Part shown: positions 37,201 to 48,376 of the stretch, one piece after another
How positions within the stretch are numbered: the stretch's first letter is position 1
How the letters are laid out: each line of letters starts with the position of its first letter
DNA from: Mesostigma viride
Taxonomy: Eukaryota; Streptophyta; Mesostigmatophyceae; Mesostigmatales; Mesostigmataceae
Direction of reading: 5' to 3'
NCBI GenBank assembly: GCA_009746045.1
Contig: RPFO01000382.1
Location: 36,001 to 100,000 of the forward strand
DNA: 64,000 nucleotides
Made by a program: the position numbers and the translations under genes
The notes under the pieces: model-generated
The model's database searches: none
What the model saw: only the letters and a program-made list of their open reading frames with translations
What the model was told of the DNA's origin: nothing

Positions 37201-40200
37201 CACACACCGCGCACGCAATTAAGGGACGGCTGCACACACACGTACATACACCGCGCACGCAAGGGGCAACGGCACTCACATGTACATACACCATGCACGC
37301 AAGGGGCGGCTGCACACACACGTACACACACCATGCACGCAAGGAGCGACTTCACGCACAGGTACACACACCATGCACGCAAGGTTCGGCTGCACACACA
37401 TGTATGTACATCCACCGCGCACGCAAGGGGCGGCTGCACACACATGTACATACACCATGCACGCAAGGGGCGGCTGCACACACCTGTACATCCACCGCGC
37501 ACGCAAGGGGCGAGTGCACACACACGTACACACACCGCGCACGCAAGGGGCGGCTGCACACACACGTACACACACCATGCACGCAATTGCCGGCATGCAC
37601 ACACACGTACATCCACCGCGCACGCAAGGGGCAACTGCACACACATGTACACACACCGCGCACGCTTGGGGCAGCTGCACTCACATGTACACACACCGCG
37701 CACGCAAGGGCCGGCTGCACACACACGTACATACACCGCGCACGCAAGGGGCAACTGCACACACATGTACACACACCGCGCACGCAAGGGGCAACTGCAC
37801 ACACACGTACACACACCGCGCACGCTTGGGGCGGCTGCACACACACGTACCTACACCGCGCACGCAAGGGGCGGCTGCACACACACGTACATCCACCGCG
37901 CACGCAAGGGGCAACTGCACACACATGTACACACACCGCGCACGCTTGGGGCAGCTGCACTCACATGTACACACACCGCGCACGCAAGGGCCGGCTGCAC
38001 ACACACGTACATCCACCGCGCACGCAAGGGGCAACTGCACACACACGTACATACACCGCGCACGCAAGGGGCGGCTGCACACACACGTACACACACCGCG
38101 CACGCAAGGGGCAACTGCACACACATGTACACACACCGCGCACGCTTGGGGCGGCTGCACACACACGTACCTACACCGCGCACGCAAGGGGCGGCTGCAC
38201 ACACACGTACATACACCGCGCACGCAAGGGGCAACTGCACACACATGTACATACACCGCGCAACCACGGGGCGGCTGCACACACACGTACATACACCGCG
38301 CACGCTTGGGGCAGCTGCACTCACATGTACACACACCGCGCACGCTTGGGGCGGCTGCACACACACGTACCTACACCGCGCACGCAAGGGGCGGCTGCAC
38401 ACACACGTACATACACCGCGCACGCAAGGGGCAACTGCACACACATGTACATACACCGCGCAACCACGGGGCGGCTGCACACACACGTACATACACCGCG
38501 CACGCAAGGGGCGGCTGCACACATACGTACCTACACCGCGCACGCAAGGGGCGACTGCACACCCATGTACATCCACCGCGCACGCAAGGGCCGGCTGCAC
38601 ACACACGTACACACACCATGCACGCAAGGGCCGGCTGCACACACACGTACATACACCGCGCACGCAAGGGGCGGCTGCACACACACGTACACACACCGCG
38701 CACGCAAGGGGCAGCTGCACACACACGTACATACACCATGCACGCAAGGGGCTGCACACACACTTACACACACCTTGCACGCAAGGGCCGGCATGTACAC
38801 ACACTGCATGGCATACACCGCCCACGCAAGGGGCGGCTGCACACACGTACATACACCGCGCACGCAAGGGGCGGCTGCACACACACGTACATACACCGCG
38901 CACGCAATTAAGGGGAAACTGTCCACACATGGACATACACTGCGCACGGAAGGGGCGGCTGCATTAACACGTACATACACCGCGCACGCAAGGGGCGGCT
39001 GCACACACACGTACATACACCATGCACGCAAGGGGCGGCTGCACACACATGTACATCCACCGCGCACGCAAGGGGCGAGTGCACACACACGTACACACAC
39101 CGCGCACGCAAGGGGCGGCTGCACACACACGTACACACACCATGCACGCAATTGCCGGCATGCACACACACGTACATCCACCGCGCACGCAAGGGGCAAC
39201 TGCACACACATGTACACACACCGCGCACGCTTGGGGCAGCTGCACTCACATGTACCTACACCGCGCACGCAAGGGGCGGCTGCACACACACTTACATACA
39301 CCGCGCACGCAAGGGGCAACTGCACACACATGTACACACACCGCGCACGCAAGGGCCGGCTGCACACACACGTACATACACCGCGCACGCAAGGGGAAAC
39401 TGCCCACACATGGACATACACTGCGCACGCAAGGGGCGGCTGCATTAACACGTACATACACCGCGCACGCAAGGGCCGGCATGCACACACACGTACATAC
39501 ACCGCCCATGTAAGGGGCGGCTGCACACACACGTACACACACCATGCACGCAAGGGCCGGCATGCACACACACTTACACTCACCATGCACGCAAGGGGCG
39601 GCTGCACACACACGTACATACACTGCGCACGCAAGGGGCTGCTGCACACACACTTACACTCACCATGCACGCAAGGGGCGGCTGCACACACACGTACATA
39701 CACCGCGCACGCAAGGGACGGCTGCACACACACGTACATACACCGCGCACGCAAGGGGCAACTGCCCGCACATGTACATCCACCGCGCACGCAATTAAGG
39801 GACGGCTGCACACACACGTACATACACCGCGCACGCAAGGGGCAACGGCACTCACATGTACATACACCATGCACGCAAGGGGCGGCTGCACACACACGTA
39901 CATACACCGCGCACGCAAGGGGCTGCTGCACACACACTTACACACACAATGCACGCAATTAGGGGCGACGGCACTCACATGTACATACTCTTGGGCGGCT
40001 GCACTCACATGTACATACACCGCGCATGCAAGGGGCAACTGCACACACACGTACACACACCATGCACGCAAGGGCCGGCATGCACACACACGTACATACA
40101 CTGCGCACGCAAGGGGCAACTGCACACACACGTACACACACCATGCACGGAAGGGACGGCTGCACTCACATGTACACACACCATGCACGCAAGGGCCGGC

Positions 40201-40212
40201 TGCACACACACG
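19271..40212. repeat. 40-bp minisatellite, main array (about 520 monomers)
   Basis: Continuation of the array. From ~15.9 to ~28.3 kb it follows the 6291-bp super-repeat; from ~27.7 to 29.7 kb a ~1002-bp unit is duplicated in tandem (CAAAAACATGTAC at about 27876 and 28878). At 34-38 kb shorter higher-order units appear, for example a 400-bp period shown by the unique variant CACGAAAAACCACC at 36119 and 36519. Monomers with an inserted AATTA or ATTAA (near 31255, 33210, 37217, 38907, 39793 and 39957) interrupt the otherwise stop-free frames. One plus-strand frame is open for 6865 codons (19365-39962); I regard it as a by-product of the repeat. Confidence 0.95.
22832..28320. repeat. 6.29-kb higher-order super-repeat, copy 2 (no foldback insertion)
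   Basis: Aligns with copy 1 by the landmarks listed there. Clear homology runs to about 28.3 kb, after which extra tandem copies blur the boundary. Single-G length differences (GGGCGG versus GGGGCGG near 27302 and 27348) are among the few differences seen. Confidence 0.8.
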
Positions 40213-41675
40213 TTTTGTGAGCTCACGCTCGTTCTATCTATGACCTGCGGAAGTCTCAAAGGGGGAGGGGAGGCCGCAGTAGACAGGTCTGACTAGGTAG
40301 CCAGTACTAGGGGGGGGGGTACGGTGTTGTGGGGGGGGGGTACCGGGGACGGTACTGTGGACCGGGTCCAATTTGTGTTGTGGACCGGGGGCAGTCCTGT
40401 GGACCGGGGACGGCGCGGCGCCACTGGCCTGTTGGTCAGTGGGCTGGCGTCCGTCACCCCACCTACGACTAGGTAGACGGTGGATACTTAGGGTTGTGGC
40501 GGGGCAACAACCACTCCTCTTTGCAGCTGTGTCGACGGCCCACTGACGGCGTGTGTGCACTGCTATGGCGGTGCCGAATGTAAATCACAGCTACCGGCCT
40601 CCGAATTATTATTCGGGGGCCTGTTTTATTTAAGGTTATGACGGCTGCGCGACGGGGGTCGGCAGCACCCCAATAACTTGCCGTTCGAAGTGCAGGCGGT
40701 AGCTGCCAGTGCCAGATTGCTTTATTTTTGCTGCGTTGTACTCGCCACCCCGGGCTCGCGGGAGGGGTCTGGATAGACGCGGGAGTGACTCTTGATCGGA
40801 CAACTAAAGCGGGGCAGTCGTGGTGCTAGGGTGGCAACAGCTACAGGCGGAGGGGGAATACGCCGCAGGCAAGTTCGTTGTGTATCGTATGTGCTGGGCC
40901 TGGCTAATGAATATCGTCAAGAATAGTGCATGAGCGCGCTATACGAGCATGGGAAGAAGGGGGAATCGAGCCCCCAGGCCAGCATAGGAGCGGGGTGGCT
41001 GCAGCCCCAGCGCCAGGGGGGGCAGCACCCTAAACAGCCTAACATTTCCTCGTGCCAAGTGAGGCGACAGCGGCCGGCGGCCAGCGCGGAATGGCGGGGT
41101 CGTTGCCGCGTAATTTAAGCGGGGACGAGTTGTTGGGACTGACGGTGCACAGCGGGGAAAGGGGAAGGATGTTAGGGCGGGGCGATAGCGGATCCCAGAC
41201 GCAGCTGCGTCATTGGGGTGCCGGGGGTGCTATGCCTGTGAAGAAAGGTGTACAAAGAATTGCCGAGCCTGCAGGGGCGGCTGCCGAGGGCAGTGCCCAC
41301 ATGGGTGAGAACCCCCCCGCAGTGGGGGGTCCCTACGGGGATACTTTTGGCTTCCCCCTTGTATTGCCGCCTGGTTAATGAAGCACTGGTAGCGGCAGGG
41401 GACAAGGGGGGCGACGAGAAGTCTGGGCCATACGACAGCTTGCGGCCAAGTGGCCAGGTAGTGGGTGCGGGATGTTACAAAGCCCAGGTCCTCTTGACTG
41501 GCCCAGGTCCTTATGACTGGTATGATGTTTCGGCCCTTGTTGTGTGGCCTAGTTAGCTTAGAAACTGCAGATTCTTAGGTTAGCTAATGGCTTGGACGTG
41601 TGCCTAACACGTATTTGTAATAAACATGTTTCTCTGGCAGCCCCTCACTCCAATGGAACTAAAGCAGCAATTGGA
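40213..41675 (+). mobile_element. unclassified 1463-bp element inserted in satellite, full-length
   Basis: Starts TTTTGTGAGCTCACGC and ends AAAGCAGCAATTGGA. It lies between satellite sequence CACACACACG and TACATACACC, so it interrupts one monomer; no clear target duplication and no terminal inverted repeat were found. Its first 316 bp and last 206 bp recur in the directly abutting derivative. It has poly-G runs, an AATAAA near the end (41619-41625) and short open frames of 60-110 codons without recognisable domains. A pyrimidine-rich stretch ending TTTGCAG precedes the internal part, which could be a splice acceptor or coincidence. Class unknown. Confidence 0.6.
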
Positions 41676-42224
41676 TTTTGTGAGCTCACGCTCGTTCTAT
41701 CTATGACCTGCGGAAGTCTCAAAGGGGGAGGGGAGGCCGCAGTAGACAGGTCTGACTAGGTAGCCAGTACTAGGGGGGGGGGTACGGTGTTGTGGGGGGG
41801 GGGTACCGGGGACGGTACTGTGGACCGGGTCCAATTTGTGTTGTGGACCGGGGGCAGTCCTGTGGACCGGGGACGGCGCGGCGCCACTGGCCTGTTGGTC
41901 AGTGGGCTGGCGTCCGTCACCCCACCTACGACTAGGTAGACGGTGGATACTTAGGGTTGTGGCGGGGCAACAACCACTCCTCTTTGCAGCTCCCACCCAC
42001 CCACCCTTGCTGCCAGACGGATGTTACAAAGCCCAGGTCCTCTTGACTGGCCCAGGTCCTTATGACTGGTATGATGTTTCGGCCCTTGTTGTGTGGCCTA
42101 GTTAGCTTAGAAACTGCAGATTCTTAGGTTAGCTAATGGCTTGGACGTGTGCCTAACACGTATTTGTAATAAACATGTTTCTCTGGCAGCCCCTCACTCC
42201 AATGGAACTAAAGCAGCAATTGGA
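41676..42224 (+). mobile_element. 549-bp internally deleted derivative of the preceding element
   Basis: The first 316 bp equal 40213-40528 and the last 206 bp (42019-42224) equal 41470-41675. In between are only 27 bp, rich in CCCA, instead of 941 bp. It abuts the full-length copy with no bases between them. Confidence 0.85.
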
Positions 42225-44494
42225 TACATACACCATGCACGCAAGGGGCTGCACACACACTTACACACCACCTTGCACGCAAGGGCCGGCATGCACACAC
42301 ACTGGCATACACCGCGCACGCAAGGGGCGGCTGCACACACGTACATACACCGCGCACGCAAGGGGCGAGTGCACACACACGTACACACACCGCGCACGCA
42401 ATTAAGGGACGGCTGCACACACACGTACATACACCGCGCACGCAAGGGGCAACGGCACTCACATGTACATCCACCATGCACGCAAGGGGCGGCTGCACAC
42501 ACACGTACACACACCATGCACGCAAGGACAAGGATTCACACACATGTACACACACAAAGCACGCAAGGGGCTGCTGCACACACACGTACATACACCGCGC
42601 ACGCAAGGGGCGGCTGCACTCACATGTACACACACCACGCACGCAAGGGGCGGCTGCACACACACGTACATACACTGCGCACGCACGGGGCGACTGCACA
42701 CACATGTACATAAACCATGCACGCAAGGGGCGGCTGCACACACATGTACATACACCGCGCACGCAAGGGGCGAGTGCAAACACATGTACATACACCGCGC
42801 ACGCAAGGACAAGGATGCACACACATGTACATACACCGCGCACGCAAGGGGCGGCTGCACACACACGTACATACACCGCGCACGCAAGGGGTGAGTGCGC
42901 ACACACGTACATACACCGCGCACGCAAGGGGCGGCTGCACACACACGTACATACACCGCGCACGCACGGGGCCAGTGCAAGCACATGTACATACACCATG
43001 CACGCAAGGGGCGGCTGCACACACATGTACATACACCGCGCACGCAAGGGGCGAGTGCAAACACATGTACATACACCGCGCACGCAAGGGGCAACTGCCC
43101 GCACATGTACATCCACCGCACACGCAAGGGGCGGCTGCACACACATGTACATACACCGCGCACGCAAGGGGCGGCTGCACACACACGTACATACACCGCG
43201 CACGCAAGGGGCGAGTGCGCACACACGTACATACACCGCGCACGCAAGGGGGGCTGCACACACACGTACATACACCGCGCACGCAAGGGGCCAGTGCAAG
43301 CACATGTACATACACCATGCACGCAAGGGCCGGCATGCACAGAAACGTACATACACCGCGCACGCAAGGGGCTGCTGCACACACACGTACACACACCATG
43401 CACGCACGGGGCGGCTGCACACACACGTACATCCACTGCGCACGCACGGGGCCGGCGACTGCACACACATGTACATAAACCATGCACGCAAGGGGCGGCT
43501 GCACACACATGTACATCCACCGCGCACGCAAGGGGCGAGTGCAAACACATGTACATACACCGCGCACGCAAGGACAAGGATGCACACACATGTACATACA
43601 CCGCGCACGCAAGGGGCGGCTGCACACGCACGTACATACACCGCGCACGCAAGGGGCGGCTGCACACACACGTACATACACCGCGCACGCACGGGGCCAG
43701 TGCAAGCACATGTACATACACCATGCACGCAAGGGGCGGCTGCACACACATGTACATACACCGCGCACGCAAGGGGCGAGTGCAAACACATGTACATACA
43801 CCGCGCACGCAAGGGGCAACTGCCCGCACATGTACATCCACCGCGCACGCAAGGGGCGGCTGCACACACATGTACACACACCATGCACGCAAGGACAAGG
43901 ATGCACACACATGTACACACACCATGCACGCAAGGGGCGGCTGCACACACACGTACACACACCGCGCACGCAAGGGGCGAGTGCAAACACATGTACATAC
44001 ACCATGCACGCAAGGACAAGGATGCACACACATGTACACACACCATGCACGCAAGGGGCGGCTGCACACACACGTACATACACAATGCACGGTTGGGGCG
44101 ACGGCACTCACATGTACATACACCATGCACGCAAGGACAAGGATGCACACACATGTACATACACCGCGCACGCAAGGGGCGGCTGCACACACACGTACAT
44201 ACACCGCGCACGCAAGGGGCGAGTGCGCACACACGTACATCCACCGCGCACGCAAGGGGCGGCTGCACACACACGTACATACACCGCGCACGCAATGGGC
44301 GAGTGCAAACACATGTACATACACCGCGCACGCAAGGGGCGGCTGCACACACACGTACACACACCATGCACGCAAGGGCCGGCATGCACACACACGTACA
44401 TACACCGCGCACGCAAGGGGCGGCTGCACAGAAACGTACACACACCGCGCACGCAAGGGCCGGCTGCACACACATGTACATACACCTTGCACGT
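42225..44494. repeat. 40-bp minisatellite, third segment (about 57 monomers)
   Basis: Same monomer, but richer in ACATACACCGCGC and in the variants CAAGGACAAGGATGCAC and GGGCCAGTGCAAGCAC than the main array, which suggests its own history of amplification. Confidence 0.93.
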
Positions 44495-44664
44495 ACAACA
44501 CACAACACACACACACAACAAAAAATTATATACACACACACACGCACACGCACACGCACACGCACACGCACACGCACACGCACACGCACACGCACACGCA
44601 CAACACACACAACACACACAACACACACACGCACACGTGAACAACACACACACACAACAATTAT
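44495..44664. repeat. AC-rich microsatellite with CACGCA hexamers
   Basis: Begins as a smooth transition from the satellite. The hexamer block is one copy longer here than in the duplicate at 59601-59762, which accounts for the 6-bp shift between the two duplicated segments. Confidence 0.9.
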
Positions 44665-44767
44665 AATATTAGTGTAGTATATCAAACAAAATAGTAATAA
44701 AGTATTTGCAAGCGTACTTCGTGTGAATTATGTGTAGACGAGAATAGAAGCTAAACAAAACTCTAAT

Positions 44768-44835
44768 GGAGAAAGAGGGATTCGAACCCTTGGGAAAGTT
44801 ACCCCATACATAGCATTCCACTCGGACATTTCTCC
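44768..44835 (-). tRNA. tRNA-Ser-like remnant (anticodon arm incomplete)
   Basis: 68 nt. The acceptor stem pairs over 7 bp (GGAGAAA with TTTCTCC). A GGTTCGAATCC T arm with one mismatch at its end and a long variable arm (GGGG, loop, TCCC) indicate a class II tRNA, most like organelle tRNA-Ser. The D-loop end and the 5' half of the anticodon arm are missing (about 20 nt between GAGTGG and AATGCT), so no anticodon can be read. It is probably a pseudogene, possibly of organelle origin. Duplicated at 59871-59938. Confidence 0.6.
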
Positions 44836-44872
44836 GAAAAAAAGGTCACGTAAGCTAAGGGTGGAGAGTTAA

Positions 44873-44931
44873 GGGTGTAGGTTGTAGGATGTATGGTGTA
44901 GGGTGTAGGGTGTAGGGTGTAGGGTGTCTTG
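44873..44931 (+). repeat. GGTGTAG heptamer repeat
   Basis: Four to five clean copies of GGTGTAG preceded by degenerate ones. Also present in the duplicate near 59976-60034. It resembles a telomere variant in length and G-richness, but is short and internal. Confidence 0.7.
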
Positions 44932-45320
44932 AGCTTTCTTTTTTGAGATCAATAGAGTCCCCTTCCATGATCATGTGCGTGATCTGGTTATGATTTTCAT
45001 CTATGGCGTGTGTGGCCACATCGTGTATTTACAACTTTCTAGCCATGGATAACTAGGTAACCATAAATTGGTTACCATGATAACTAGGTAAAAACGTGTT
45101 GGTTTCAGAATACATGTGATCGCTGCATTGTCATCTACAATGTACAAATCAATCACGGATTTCGGGGCTACGGATTTCGGGGCTAAGTTTTTGTGGGTAG
45201 AGATTGGCAAGGGTGTCTTTATCTTGCCACTTGGTCACTTGGTGTGCATTACGTCTGTTCTTGCGTTGGAGTCAAAAAACTGTCCGTGTGTGGTGGTGGA
45301 CTTTTCCTCACGGGCAGTCG

Positions 45321-46549
45321 CAGTTACGTTAAATAGTGCCGGAACCTTTTTGCCGCCTGAGGCAAATCGGTCCGTAACACTATTTTGCCCGGAATAACCA
45401 CTTCCGGGCACCCAAGTTAATTCGGCCGAATTAACTTGGGTGCCCGGAAGTGGTTATTCCGGGCAAAATAGTGTTACGGACCGATTTGCCTCAGGCGGCA
45501 AAAAGGTTCCGGCACTATTTAACGTAACTAAAACCTGGCCTCGTGGAGGGGGACGAAGAGCCCGAGACATCCGCCTAGGCCGCTGAGCACGCACCACTAA
45601 ATGCGCCGGAGCTGCCTCAGTGAGGATTCGAACCCCTGACCTCCAAGGTGCACAGGTTTTAGTTACGTTAAATAGTGCCGGAACCTTTTTGCCGCCTGAG
45701 GCAAATCGGTCCGTAACACTATTTTGCCCGGAATAACCACTTCCGGGCACCCAAGTTAATTCGGCCGAATTAACTTGGGTGCCCGGAAGTGGTTATTCCG
45801 GGCAAAATAGTGTTACGGACCGATTTGCCTCAGGCGGCAAAAAGGTTCCGGCACTATTTAACGTAACTAAAACCTGGCCTCGTGGAGGGGGGACGAAGAG
45901 CCCGAGACATCCGCCTAGGCCGCTGAGCACGCACCACTAAATGCGCCGGAGCTGCCTCAGTGAGGATTCGAACCCCTGACCTCCAAGGTGCACAGGTTTT
46001 AGTTACGTTAAATAGTGCCGGAACCTTTTTGCCGCCTGAGGCAAATCGGTCCGTAACACTATTTTGCCCGGAATAACCACTTCCGGGCACCCAAGTTAAT
46101 TCGGCCGAATTAACTTGGGTGCCCGGAAGTGGTTATTCCGGGCAAAATAGTGTTACGGACCGATTTGCCTCAGGCGGCAAAAAGGTTCCGGCACTATTTA
46201 ACGTAACTAAAACCTGTGCACCTTGGAGGTCAGGGGTTCGAATCCTCACTGAGGCAGCTCCGGCGCATTTAGTGGTGCGTGCTCAGCGGCCTAGGCGGAT
46301 GTCTCGGGCTCTTCGTCCCCCCTCCACGAGGCCAGGTTTTAGTTACGTTAAATAGTGCCGGAACCTTTTTGCCGCCTGAGGCAAATCGGTCCGTAACACT
46401 ATTTTGCCCGGAATAACCACTTCCGGGCACCCAAGTTAATTCGGCCGAATTAACTTGGGTGCCCGGAAGTGGTTATTCCGGGCAAAATAGTGTTACGGAC
46501 CGATTTGCCTCAGGCGGCAAAAAGGTTCCGGCACTATTTAACGTAACTG
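45321..46549. mobile_element. foldback element with four hairpins and three cores (1229 bp)
   Basis: Ends CAGTTACG and CGTAACTG, flanked by TCG at 45318-45320 and 46550-46552. The empty site, GGCAGTCGCCATATG, is intact at about 60416-60430 in the duplicated segment. Order: hairpin (45322-45529), core reversed (45530-45660), hairpin (45661-45868), core reversed (45869-46000), hairpin (46001-46208), core forward (46209-46340), hairpin (46341-46548). All four hairpins are 208 bp and share the same three differences from the 18.7-kb element. Core ends AAAACCTG and CAGGTTTT are themselves inverted, which may allow core inversion. No coding capacity. Confidence 0.9.
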
Positions 46550-46552
46550 TCG

Positions 46553-46810
46553 CCATATGTCATACAAGCACTTGTTCGGCGTACCACTAGCTCATGTATG
46601 TCACCATTGTAATTTTGCGTTGTAACAGCATTTCTCGGAGCCAACGGCCGTTGGACTCAAAAAACTGACCGTGTGTGGTGGTGGACTTTTCCTCACGGGC
46701 AGTCGCCATATGTCATACAAGCACTTGTTCGGCGTACCACTAGCTCGTGGATGTCACCATTGTAATTTTGAGTTGTAACAGCATTTCTCGGAGCCAACGG
46801 CCGTTGGACT
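46553..46810 (+). repeat. 153-bp imperfect tandem repeat
   Basis: TCGCCATATGTCATACAAGC recurs 153 bp apart (60421 and 60574 in the uninterrupted duplicate). The first unit extends left of the foldback insertion to about 45270. Each unit includes the palindrome CCAACGGCCGTTGG. Confidence 0.85.
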
Positions 46811-48376
46811 TCGAAAAACTGATAGCCTTGTCTGAAGGTGTGTGCGTGAATGGCACATGTGCATCGTCGGGGGGAGTTTTCTCAAGAGCCACATGTGGTA
46901 GTGTAAGGTGGGCATGCTTAGTGCGTACGGGTGGGAGGGACAAGAGGTGCAGAAGTTGACGGCTTTTGACCTTGGGAAATGACACGGCACACATAAGACA
47001 ACAAAGTGATAATTTTAATGTCTTTACGGGTGTACTGTCAATTTCTCCGAGCCAACGGCCGTTGGACTCTCGAAACTCTCCTGTCTACAAAGTGTGTGCG
47101 TGCGATGGCACTTGTTCCATGTGCCGGGGGGGGGTGAGAAATCTGTCGTTCATTAATTTGTGCCTCGTCGGGGTGGGCATGCATGAATTTGTGCCTCGTC
47201 GGGGTGGACATGCATGAAAGCATTTTCATTGGTACTCGGGGTTCAATATTTTTGTCTTGCTGTTGAAACGTCGACGTGCTCTTCTCCTGCTCTTTTTTTT
47301 TCCTACTCAACGGCCGTTGGTGCTTTTAAACTTGCCCAGCGTTATGACTAGGATGCCCTTCTTTACTGCTAGCCACCGCCCCTTGTGTACAATGCTAGAA
47401 TTAGGCCGGGGTAATGGTACACGTCCACCGCGTCCCCAGTGCAAGGTTCGTGAATGCGCTGGTTCGTAAAAAATTCGGCACTTGGAAGGTTCGAACACCT
47501 GACCCCACTTTCGTTATTTCAACATGCCCTGAACGAAAAAGCTGCGTAAAGGATACATTAACCGTTCCCTGTTATTCTTGATTATATTATTGCGATATCA
47601 TGGACGTACACACGCGGTTGGTGGTCCGTACTTGCCAACTGCACTTGCAAACTGACTGACTGACTGCCTCCGTTACGCACTTGCGTGTGTTTCCGTACTT
47701 GCCAACTGAACTTGCAAACTGACTGAATGACTGCCTCCGTTACGACTAACAAGTGAACGACGAGTGAGCTACTAAAGTTTTGTTCAGTTCATTGTGTCTA
47801 TATGTACATAGCCGTTTCTTCAAAACCGTTGCGTGGATACCTTGATTCTGGGTTCGCTGATACTTGTTTCCCATTTTAAATCTCCCGTCCATAATTGGAT
47901 ACATGTAATGTAGGAGGATACCCACTTGCCCGAAATCCGCGTAACGGGTGATTAGTACTGCTGTAAGCGGAACCACAGACAAATCTGTCTAACGGGCTAA
48001 CATTATTGTCCTTCATGTACTGGTTTTTGCACGCAGGACGCCATTCGCAACACCGCCTGACGGAGTCGGATGGACCGGACGTGCGTGAGGCTGCTGTTCA
48101 CAGTCGTGAAGTTGGCAGACATTAATATCAACACGGTCACGAGAATTCGTCCAGAGAATAATTGATGCTTGTGACGTGCTCGACGGCTGCGATGACCGAG
48201 ATGATGCGTGTAGTGCACAGCGTCCGAGACGTCGCGACACCCGTGGCTGTCCTGTTGATGCGAACGCACGGTGACGAGACGGAGCCCATTATATAGGTGG
48301 ATTACAAGTTAGAACGGCCCTCGCGGTTGCACTGTTTAATCGCGAACGTGGATTTTGCGGAGCCGACGGCCGTTGG
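46641..48376. promoter_or_regulatory. recurrent palindrome CCAACGGCCGTTGG (five sites)
   Basis: Found at 46641-46654, 46794-46807, 47052-47065, 47308-47320 (first C replaced by T) and 48363-48376 (one base changed). The first three share the longer context CGGAGCCAACGGCCGTTGGAC. CAACGG and CCGTTG are the two halves of MYB-type binding sites in plants; whether this is a protein-binding element is inference. Confidence 0.4.

Noticed and set aside
19365-39962. A 6865-codon open frame and many other multi-kilobase frames in the satellite
   Set aside because: All frames of both strands are comparably open because the 40-bp monomer lacks stop codons; there is no domain, no preferred frame and no promoter.
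15188-40212. CRISPR-like regular repeats
   Set aside because: Monomers are contiguous with no spacers between them, and the context is eukaryotic transposons and satellite.
40930-41556. Short overlapping frames in the 1463-bp element
   Set aside because: 60-110 codons in three frames with no homology; kept only as a remark on the element.
40213-42224. A Helitron
   Set aside because: No TC start, no CTRR end with 3' hairpin, and no insertion between A and T.
45116-45397. Frame of 93 codons (80 in the duplicate) as a possible small gene
   Set aside because: No ATG start, no recognisable domain, and its end differs between the two segments only because of the foldback insertion.
45854-46355. 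Small open frames of ~78-98 codons in the foldback element
   Set aside because: They start inside the palindrome and run through the tRNA-like core; no homology, and both strands are equivalent in the hairpins.
47480-47515. A second tRNA suggested by GGTTCGAACACC
   Set aside because: Only a B-box-like motif; no acceptor or D arm can be paired.
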